Assembly (NCBI GenBank): GCA_031404455.1
Contig: JANNHP010000334.1
Location: 1 to 8,941 of the forward strand
Length of the DNA: 8,941 nucleotides
Origin: JANNHP01 sp031404455
GTDB lineage: Bacteria; Planctomycetota; JAJSAM01; JAJVHW01
Direction of reading: 5' to 3'
In this document: positions 1 to 5,609 of the stretch, piece by piece
How the letters are laid out: every line of letters starts with the position of its first letter
Numbering within the stretch: the stretch's first letter is position 1
Translations under genes and position numbers: made by a program
The notes under the pieces: generated by a model
Seen by the model: the letters and a program-made list of their open reading frames with translations, nothing else
Told to the model about the DNA's origin: nothing
Databases searched by the model: none

Positions 1-1
1 G

Positions 2-1924
2 GCCGTGCGGGGTCTGACGCTGAGCGCGCTCGGCGAGCACCCCGAGGGCGGGACGATGCCGGGCAGCGTGGTCGACGTCGCGGGGTCGGTGCTCGCGATC
101 GAGCGGTGCGCGATCGTCGGAAGTCCGGGATCCGGCGTGACGGTCGGCGGGGGCGCGGACGTCGTGATCGACGGGTGTCTCGTGGCGGGGATCGGGGGCA
201 CGGGGATCCGCGTCTGGCCGCAGCGCGAGGCGCCGTCCGCCGTCCGGATCGTCGGATGCGACGTCCGCAACTGCCGGAGCCGCGGCATCACCGTCGGCTC
301 GGGCAACGGTGAGGTGACGATCGAACGCTGCCGCATCTCCGGGAGCTCGCAGCACGGCATCCTCTACGACTCGGCCTCGCCGGTCGTGCGCGGGAACCTC
401 GTCTTCGGAAACGTGCGTTCCGGCATCCTCGCGTCGGGCGAGACGTCGGGACGCATCGAGGGCAACCTCTTCTTCGAGAACGGGATGAGCGACGTCTCGT
501 GCCGGAACTCGGCGAAGGACGTCATCGAGGGCAACACGTTCGTCGGCTCGAAGAGCGAGGCGGTCGGGATCCTCCGCGCGTCCGCGCCGGTCGTGAGGAA
601 GAACGTGTTCGCCGGGTGCGCGACGGCTCTCAAGGCCTGGGCGCTCTCGGGGCAGGACGAGAGCCGGTCGGAGTACGCCGGCGGCGGCACGATCGAGGGA
701 AACGTCTTCTGGCAGACGGGCAGGAACTTCGAGAAGGCGAGCTCCGACGGCAGGGACGTCGTCGAGGCGCCGCTCCCCGACGGCAATGTCGTTGCCGATC
801 CGCTCTTCACCGACGCTCCGCAGCGCGACTTCTCGCTGGCCGCTGCGTCGCCCGCGCGCGCCGCGGGAGCGGGCGTCGCGGCGCCACTCTCCTTCGATTC
901 GCCCTGGGCGCCGCGTCCCGAGGAGTCGGCAACGTCGCCGAAAGACGCCCCGGCGGCCGGTCCGTCGCCGTTCGCTCCGAAGGCCGCGGCGCCTGCGCCG
1001 GCGAAGTCGGCGGCCCCCGCGGCCGCGAAGCCCGCCGACGACGCGCTCGCCGCGGTCGCCCGCGCGAAGGCCGACATCCTGCAGATCGAGGACGCCGGGC
1101 GTCGCGAACGCGGTCTCGTGGCGATGGGCGAGGCTCTGCGGTCGGACGATCCGAAGGTCGCGCTCGCCGCGCTGTCGTCGCTGTACGAGATCCGAGACGT
1201 GAAGTACGACAAGCGCCGCTTCCGGCCCGACGTCCTCCATCAACTCGAGTCGGCCGAACCGACGATCGCGATGCAAGCGGCCTACGCGCTGCTCCAGGTC
1301 GAGCGCGAACCGGGCGACCTCGATCAGGTGCTGATGATCGCGGAGGCCGCACCCGTCCCCTCGGGCGGCATGCTGTTCGTCGCCCTCCACCTCAACGAGA
1401 AGCGCGCCGACGGGCGGCTCTCGAAGCTGTTCGTGAAGGCGCTCGCCGTGGACGACCCCGAGCAGGGCGCCGTGGACACGGCCAACTACCTCCGCGGGAT
1501 GTGGGTCTCGGGCGAGGTGGACGACGCCGTCGTCGCCGCGTGGCGGCGTCACCCGATCGGCCGCAACGGCTCGGGGCTCTGGCCCTACATCCTCGGGCAG
1601 ATGACGTCACCGGCGCAGGAGTCGCGCGTGCGCGCGATCTTCGAGATACTCGCGTCGTCGGGCGACGATTCCGCGCGTCAACTCGCGGGGCCCGCGATCA
1701 CGAGACCCGTGGACGACGCGGCGAAACCGGTCGCCGCGAAGCTCGCCACGGACGCGATCGCGACCGCGAAGACGGCCTCGCTCCGGCGGACTTGCCTCGA
1801 CGTCATCCGGACGAACGGGAGCCGCGAGCAGGTGCCCGCGCTCCGCGCGCTCGCGGAGAACGCGATGGTGGGGGACGATCTGCGCGACGTCGCGCGGAAG
1901 ATCGCCGACGAGCTCGAACGCTAG
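2..1924 (+). CDS. Right-handed parallel beta-helix protein with C-terminal HEAT-like repeats (5' partial)
   Basis: The reading frame is open to the left edge and no ribosome binding site is visible, so the true start is probably outside the window; a GTG at 5 is the first possible in-window start. Numbering from it gives 639 residues. Residues about 20-265 are short beta-strand rungs rich in Gly, Val, Ile and Asn, with repeated IEGN/IERC-type turns (for example IEGNLFF, VIEGNTF, TIEGNVF), typical of a right-handed beta-helix. They end in the common closing motif DPLF...DFSL...SPA (265-283). Residues about 285-345 are an Ala/Pro/Lys/Ser-rich linker. Residues 345-639 are Ala-rich helical pairs (DDPKVALAAL, TIAMQAAYALL, VPALRALAENA) resembling HEAT or armadillo repeats. 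Beta-helix domains often bind or cut polysaccharides, but no catalytic residues are recognisable. A signal peptide would lie off the window. Family call is firm; function is unknown. Confidence 0.8.
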   Translation, partial: AVRGLTLSALGEHPEGGTMPGSVVDVAGSVLAIERCAIVGSPGSGVTVGGGADVVIDGCLVAGIGGTGIRVWPQREAPSAVRIVGCDVRNCRSRGITVGSGNGEVTIERCRISGSSQHGILYDSASPVVRGNLVFGNVRSGILASGETSGRIEGNLFFENGMSDVSCRNSAKDVIEGNTFVGSKSEAVGILRASAPVVRKNVFAGCATALKAWALSGQDESRSEYAGGGTIEGNVFWQTGRNFEKASSDGRDVVEAPLPDGNVVADPLFTDAPQRDFSLAAASPARAAGAGVAAPLSFDSPWAPRPEESATSPKDAPAAGPSPFAPKAAAPAPAKSAAPAAAKPADDALAAVARAKADILQIEDAGRRERGLVAMGEALRSDDPKVALAALSSLYEIRDVKYDKRRFRPDVLHQLESAEPTIAMQAAYALLQVEREPGDLDQVLMIAEAAPVPSGGMLFVALHLNEKRADGRLSKLFVKALAVDDPEQGAVDTANYLRGMWVSGEVDDAVVAAWRRHPIGRNGSGLWPYILGQMTSPAQESRVRAIFEILASSGDDSARQLAGPAITRPVDDAAKPVAAKLATDAIATAKTASLRRTCLDVIRTNGSREQVPALRALAENAMVGDDLRDVARKIADELER

Positions 1925-2469
1925 GTGACGCGCTCCTTGTACTCGAGCGTCTCCGTGTCGATCCGCACCTTGTCGCCGATGTTGATGACCATGCCGACCT
2001 TCACGGTGATGCCGTTGTCGAGCACCGCGTCCTTCAGTCCGTTCGGCGTGCCCTTCACGGCGGGAGCCGTGTCGGCGACGACCGCGACGACCGACTGCGG
2101 CAGATTGACGGTCATGAGGGCGCCGTCCACGACGAGACCGCGGTAGTTGTCGGCCTTCCACTTCAGCACGTCCTCGACGGCGGCGTTCGGGCAGCGCCAC
2201 TCCTCGCCGGTCTTCGTGTAGAAGACCTCCTCGTTGCCGTCGCGGTAGCTGTGCTCGAGGTCGATCACCTCGGAGTCGTAGACGGTGAAACGGTCGTCGG
2301 GCTGCGCCGTCACCTCGCTCACGCGGCCGGTGAGGATCTCCTTGAACCGGAGCTGGATCTTGCTGCGGCGGTCGCTCTTCCAGATGTTCCAGTGGATGAC
2401 GCTGGCCGTCTTGCCGCCGAGGTCCACCAGCATGCCCTTGCGCACGTCGTTCGCGTTCAACTGAGCCAT
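1921..2469 (-). CDS. efp: Elongation factor P (divergent tip loop)
   Basis: The 182-residue product has the length and three-domain plan of EF-P, which binds stalled ribosomes near the P site and promotes peptide bonds at polyproline stretches. Residues 1-62 are the KOW-like domain (NANDVRKGM..., KEILTG), about 63-125 the first OB domain (HSYRDGNEEVF), and 126-182 the second OB domain with the EF-P signature DTAPAVKG (133-140), LDNGITVKV and IGDKVRIDTETLEY. The frame stays open upstream to an ATG at 2667, but the start at 2469 is preferred: homology begins there and a GGAGA Shine-Dalgarno lies 7 nt upstream. The tip loop reads WKSDRRSK (30-37) instead of the lysine-type PGKG. It resembles the KSGR arginine-type loop of Pseudomonas EF-P, with R34/R35 near the tip. 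The HSYRDGNE segment also recalls EfpL/YeiP. No modification enzyme (EpmA/B or EarP) is in the window. The stop codon overlaps that of the convergent beta-helix gene. Confidence 0.93.
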   Translation of the reverse strand: MAQLNANDVRKGMLVDLGGKTASVIHWNIWKSDRRSKIQLRFKEILTGRVSEVTAQPDDRFTVYDSEVIDLEHSYRDGNEEVFYTKTGEEWRCPNAAVEDVLKWKADNYRGLVVDGALMTVNLPQSVVAVVADTAPAVKGTPNGLKDAVLDNGITVKVGMVINIGDKVRIDTETLEYKERVT

Positions 2470-2476
2470 CGTCGCG

Positions 2477-2481
2477 TCTCC
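2477..2481 (-). promoter_or_regulatory. Ribosome binding site of efp
   Basis: Reading on the minus strand, GGAGA stands 7 nt before the ATG at 2469. It supports this start over the in-frame ATG at 2667, whose extra 66 codons show no EF-P similarity. Confidence 0.65.
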
Positions 2482-2706
2482 GGAGTCTCGTGTCGGTCCC
2501 GAAATCGGGAGGGGGACGCTACTCCGAGCCGGCCGCCGGGGCCAAGGACTCGGCGTGGCGAGGCGCCGCTCGTCATCCTCCGCCGCGTCGCCCGGCCGCG
2601 AACCGCTTGACCACCGCCGGGCGCGTGATGTCGCGGAGCACGTCCTTGCCGACCCGGCGCTGCGCACGAACTCGTCGCACGCGTCGCGTCGAAGGCCCTC
2701 GGGACG

Positions 2707-2722
2707 GCGACCTCGCGGTCGC
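2707..2722 (-). terminator. GNRA-capped hairpin downstream of the DUF11 gene
   Basis: On the minus strand GCGACC and GGTCGC pair perfectly around a GCGA tetraloop, an RNA loop of the very stable GNRA class. It lies 60 nt past the DUF11 stop. There is no U-tract, so intrinsic termination is uncertain. It could equally be an RNA 3'-end stabiliser or chance in GC-rich sequence. Confidence 0.25.
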
Positions 2723-2782
2723 TCGGCGCGGCCCTCGACTCGTGCGGGCCAGACGGCGGACTCCGCGAAGCGCGCGGCCCGG

Positions 2783-4399
2783 CTACTCGTAGATGCGCGT
2801 CGCCTCGCTCTGGACGACCGGGCGTCCGGTCTCCTTGGTGTTCAGCTCGACCTTGAAGCGGCTGTCGGCCGCCTTCGCGCCGCGCACCGTGACCGTCCAC
2901 CTGGCGACGGCCTTCGGGGCGAGCGTTGCGAGAGGCGCGAACGTCACGGTCGCGCCTGTCTTGGTCGTCGGCGTCGAGCCGGCCCCGGACACGAACTCGA
3001 CCGCGTCCTCGAGGTAGCAGGTGATGGCGATGTCCGAGTCCGGCGCGGTCCCCTGGTTGGTCACGGTGATCGTGTAGGTCGTCGTGCTCCCGACCAGCAC
3101 CGGGTCGGGGGAGTCGACCAGTTCGAGCAGCACCGCGGGGACGCCGCGGTAGAGCGTACTCGCCGACGCGCTGACCGGGTCCGCGCAGTACGCAGTGGCC
3201 GTCGCGGTGTCGTCGATCGAGCCCGCAGTCGAACGTGTCGCCGCGACCGTGACGGTGCGGCTCGCGCCGACGGCGAGGTTCCCGAGCTTCCACGTGATCG
3301 CGGACCCGGAAATCGTTCCGCCGTCGCTGACCGAGAGGATGCGCTCGGCGCCCGTCATCGCGTCGGTGAGCACCACCTCCTTCGCGGGGCAGTCGCCGGC
3401 GTTCTTCACGGTGATCGTGAACACGGTCTCGCGCGTCAGGATCTCCATGTCGGAGGACGCCGTCTTCGTGATGGCGAGCTTCGGCTTGCTCACCGTCGTC
3501 GGTGCGCTCGCGTCCGCCTTCAGCCCGCCGTCGGCGCTCGCGGTCGCGCGGTTGACGAACTCGCCCACCTTCGACGCACGCGCGACGGCCTTCAGCTCGC
3601 GGGTCTCTCCGCCCTTCAGCGTGCCGACGTCGAACGCGAGCGCCGCGCTGCCGTTGACGGTCCAACCGTCCGGGAGCTGATCGGTGACCTTCACGTTCCT
3701 CGCTTCGCCGGTCCCCGGGTTGCGGACGACGAAGCGCAGCGGGATCTCGTCGCAATGGACGACTTCCGCAGGCGCGAACTTCTGGAGCTCCAGCGCCGCC
3801 GACACGACGTCGGTCGTCACGCAGACGAGCGGCGTCCACGCCACGGAGGCGCACTCGCGCAGGCTTCCGGTCGTGGTCCCGCGGCCGCGGATGACGATTT
3901 CGCGCGCCTCGCCCGGAGCCAGGTGCCCGAGCTTCCACGTGAGGATCTCGCCGCTGCGCTCTGCGGGCGGCGTGGCGCTCGCGAACGCGTAGCCGCTCGC
4001 GGGGAGGTGATCGGTCACGACGACGTCGGCGAGGTGCGCCGTCGGCGCGATGTTCTTCACGCGGATCTTGTAGTCGTACTCGGCGTTGGCGTTGACCGAG
4101 GCGGGTCCCATGTTCTCGATGGTCACGACGCTCGTCGCGACGTCGCCGGTCGGCAGTGCCTGACCGTTCCAGTTCCAGTCGGCGGAAATGTCGGGCCGCG
4201 CGAGCGAGCCGTGCCGGTGTCCGCCGTCGCGCGCCGCCGACTGAGCCGGCTCGGCCGTTCGGGCTGCGGGCGCGCGCTCTGCGGGCTCGGGCGCCCTCTG
4301 GTCGGGGGACTTGCAGGCGCCCGGCAGGAGCGCCGCGGCGGTGGCGAGGAGCGCGAGACGGCGGAAGTCGCCGCTGCGAACGGCGTGGGTGAGTCTCAT
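2783..4399 (-). CDS. DUF11/OmcB-like repeat protein, probable lipoprotein
   Basis: The product is 538 residues long. Residues 1-28 form a basic then hydrophobic export signal ending LLPGAC. Cys29 is a possible lipidation site, although Pro at -3 makes the lipobox imperfect. A Pro/Ala/Arg-rich spacer (30-75) leads to ISADWNWNGQALPTGD and then four DUF11-type Ig-like beta-sandwich repeats, roughly 88-200, 201-303, 304-410 and 420-535. Each opens with a strand such as YDYKIRVKN, LRFVVRNPGTG, VFTITVKNAG or TYTITVTNQG, followed by a (V)TD.LP-like strand and a W(K)LG.L..G turn. Six cysteines after the signal (183, 193, 216, 337, 405, 461) recall the cysteine-rich OmcB relatives of the PVC group. 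Such proteins are envelope or surface structural components; no enzyme motif is seen. The ATG at 4399 has GAGGAG 5 nt upstream. It is probably a single-gene unit, with large gaps on both sides. Confidence 0.85.
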   Translation of the reverse strand: MRLTHAVRSGDFRRLALLATAAALLPGACKSPDQRAPEPAERAPAARTAEPAQSAARDGGHRHGSLARPDISADWNWNGQALPTGDVATSVVTIENMGPASVNANAEYDYKIRVKNIAPTAHLADVVVTDHLPASGYAFASATPPAERSGEILTWKLGHLAPGEAREIVIRGRGTTTGSLRECASVAWTPLVCVTTDVVSAALELQKFAPAEVVHCDEIPLRFVVRNPGTGEARNVKVTDQLPDGWTVNGSAALAFDVGTLKGGETRELKAVARASKVGEFVNRATASADGGLKADASAPTTVSKPKLAITKTASSDMEILTRETVFTITVKNAGDCPAKEVVLTDAMTGAERILSVSDGGTISGSAITWKLGNLAVGASRTVTVAATRSTAGSIDDTATATAYCADPVSASASTLYRGVPAVLLELVDSPDPVLVGSTTTYTITVTNQGTAPDSDIAITCYLEDAVEFVSGAGSTPTTKTGATVTFAPLATLAPKAVARWTVTVRGAKAADSRFKVELNTKETGRPVVQSEATRIYE

Positions 4400-4404
4400 G
4401 GATG

Positions 4405-4410
4405 CTCCTC
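4405..4410 (-). promoter_or_regulatory. Strong ribosome binding site of the DUF11 gene
   Basis: GAGGAG on the minus strand, 5 nt before the ATG at 4399, fixes the start. It is the clearest Shine-Dalgarno in the window. The secretin, methyltransferase and cyclase-like genes lack one of this quality. Confidence 0.8.
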
Positions 4411-4584
4411 GGTCGAGTGGAACTCACGCGGGAGGCCGTGGCCCACGTCGGGGCTCCCGGGCGGCCGTCCGCCTACCAAACGAGAAGATCGAGCGGCACA
4501 TTCCCGTCTCGTCGCGCTTGCCGGAGACCCGGCCCGTGTGAATTCGCTACGAGAGGAACGTCGCAGCGAACGCGGTCGCAGAGC

Positions 4585-4607
4585 CCCGGACGGCGGTCTC
4601 GTCCGGG
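4585..4607. repeat. Perfect 8-bp stem inverted repeat
   Basis: CCCGGACG and CGTCCGGG pair around a 7-nt loop. The dyad lies about 185 bp upstream of the DUF11 start, in the non-coding gap. It could be an operator, an attenuator-like hairpin or chance; no T-tract follows on either strand. Confidence 0.35.
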
Positions 4608-4619
4608 CCCGGCCCTCGT

Positions 4620-4898
4620 CCGGTCAGTTCACGAGGGCGCCGCGTCTGGCGGGGCCTTCGGGCGCGGCGAGTCCGTTCGCAGGACGGTCCCGCACGATTC
4701 CGCGCCAGGCAGGGCTGCGTCGGACCCCTTCTTGCGAGACCTGACGAGGTCGCGCCGCGGGGCGCGCTCTGCACTCGGCGCCGAAATCCCCCGCCAGAAC
4801 GGTGCGTCGAAGTTCGGTCGCGCGTCGCGCGCGGCCCGACTTCAGCGATCGGCTTCGCTTTCGCGCCGACGAGCGCGAGTCGCTCGTGAATTGTCCGG
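4620..4898. repeat. Imperfect 16-bp inverted repeat bounding 279 bp (possible MITE remnant)
   Basis: The left arm at 4620-4635 (CCGGTCAGTTCACGAG) and the right arm at 4883-4898 (CTCGTGAATTGTCCGG) are reverse complements at 14 of 16 positions. They enclose a sequence without a gene. No target-site duplication is obvious and the similarity does not extend inward, so a mobile-element origin is only a possibility. Confidence 0.2.
4869..4887 (-). terminator. Hairpin 50 nt downstream of the methyltransferase gene
   Basis: On the minus strand ACGAGCG and CGCTCGT pair perfectly (7 bp) around a 5-nt loop, shortly after the methyltransferase stop. The position suits a transcript end for the secretin-methyltransferase unit. 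The sequence that follows is GC-rich without a U-run, so it would not be a classical intrinsic terminator. Confidence 0.35.
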
Positions 4899-4937
4899 GC
4901 TCGCTGCGCGGCGGACGGTCGAACGTCGATGCGCGGA

Positions 4938-5603
4938 TCACGCGAGTCCCGTCCCCCGGACGAACCGGAGACTCCGCGCCCTGCCCGCGCGCTTGCCCGA
5001 CCGCTCCACGCCGAGCGCGCCCAGTCCGTAGGCGTTCGCGACGGCGAGCGCCGTGCCGAGTCCGCAGAACGGGTCGACGACGACGCGGCACGCGGTCGAA
5101 CGCAGCAGGAATCGGCACGCCTCCTCGCACGCCGCGGTCCCCATCGCGCGCGGCCACGACATCTCACCGAGTCCGGGCAGGACGTCGGCCGACGACTCCT
5201 TCACCGGGAGCCGGAGCCCGCGCGAGAAAGCCAGCAGATGCGCGAAGGCGGGGCGGCCGAACGTCGTCGTCCCCGGCGGCGCGCGGCAGACGATCTTGTG
5301 GAAGAGGCACGCGGCCCCGGCCCGCTCCGCGCCGAGCGCCACGAGGTGTCCCTTGTCCACCCAGCGGCCCTCGACCTTGATGTCGGTCTGGTAGAAGACG
5401 GCCGCCGCGGACTCCGCCGTCTGCGCGCAGACGAGGGCGACTGTGGAGACGAACCAGTCGCGCCAGGCGCCGAAGTCCATCGGCCTCATCTCGGAGACGT
5501 CGGGCAGCGACGTGACGACGGCGTGCGTCGGCGGCAGGGCGCTCGCCGCGAGCCACGCCACGCCGTCGCCGACGAGGATCGTGCGGCTCGGCGCGGGGGT
5601 CAC
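4938..5603 (-). CDS. Permuted SAM-dependent (DNA/RNA-type) methyltransferase
   Basis: The product is 221 residues. Near its C-terminus VVVDPFCGLGTALAVANAYG (174-193) is the SAM-binding motif I of amino-group methyltransferases, with the following ALGVERS as the second strand. Near the N-terminus TSLPDVSE (31-38) occupies the place of catalytic motif IV, normally (D/N/S)PP(Y/F). Motif IV before motif I is the permuted order of the beta class. Between them lie FYQTDIKVEGRWVDKGHL (70-87), which is shared with such enzymes, and GEMSWPRAMGTAA (146-158). A separate target-recognition domain is absent, and LPD for PPY makes the substrate (DNA, RNA or other) uncertain. The GTG at 5603 is chosen because it lies 5 nt after the secretin stop and just before the conserved ILVGDG strand; its ribosome binding site is weak, suggesting coupling to the secretin. 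Confidence 0.75.
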   Translation of the reverse strand: MTPAPSRTILVGDGVAWLAASALPPTHAVVTSLPDVSEMRPMDFGAWRDWFVSTVALVCAQTAESAAAVFYQTDIKVEGRWVDKGHLVALGAERAGAACLFHKIVCRAPPGTTTFGRPAFAHLLAFSRGLRLPVKESSADVLPGLGEMSWPRAMGTAACEEACRFLLRSTACRVVVDPFCGLGTALAVANAYGLGALGVERSGKRAGRARSLRFVRGTGLA

Positions 5604-5609
5604 CCCCGC
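5593..5609. repeat. Palindrome covering the methyltransferase start codon
   Basis: GCGGGGGT and ACCCCCGC are perfect reverse complements separated by one base. The GTG start at 5603-5601 lies at its centre and its outer edge touches the secretin stop. In the mRNA it could fold and hide the start until ribosomes translating the secretin open it. Confidence 0.45.

Larger units (their letters stand above)
2470..2782. other. Gap between DUF11 gene and efp, no credible gene
   Basis: Frames across these 313 bp give Arg/Pro/Ala-rich translations with no recognisable domain, typical of chance frames in GC-rich DNA. The stretch must carry the 3' end of the DUF11 transcript and the promoter and leader of efp. 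Two small inverted repeats are visible: 2707-2722 (6-bp stem, GCGA loop on the minus strand) and 2497-2510 (TCCCGA/TCGGGA, 28 nt before the efp start). No T-rich terminator tail and no convincing -35/-10 pair were found. Confidence 0.6.
4400..4937. other. 538-bp non-coding gap with dyads
   Basis: No frame in this stretch gives a recognisable or normally composed protein; all translations are Arg/Ala/Pro-rich. It should contain the end of the methyltransferase transcript and the promoter of the DUF11 gene. Visible structure includes perfect hairpins at 4869-4887 and 4585-4607, a 6-bp GC dyad at 4751-4766, and an imperfect 16-bp inverted repeat between 4620-4635 and 4883-4898. No T-rich terminator tail, tRNA or good -35/-10 pair was recognised. 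Confidence 0.6.

Noticed and set aside
2588..2660. Minus-strand fragment reading VGKDVLRDITRPAVVKRFAAG just before the efp leader
   Set aside because: It looks protein-like for about 20 residues, but the frame upstream is Arg-rich with no start codon or ribosome binding site, so it is probably chance. A decayed gene end cannot be excluded.
2457..4427. Very long open minus-strand frame (656 codons) overlapping the DUF11 gene
   Set aside because: The translation is Arg/Gly/Ala/Pro-dominated without domains, as expected from an out-of-phase reading of a GC-rich gene. The DUF11 frame explains the region.
2555..4744. Long open plus-strand frame (729 codons) antisense to the DUF11 gene
   Set aside because: Arg/Ala-rich chance frame with no recognisable fold; it runs across both the real gene and the non-coding gap.
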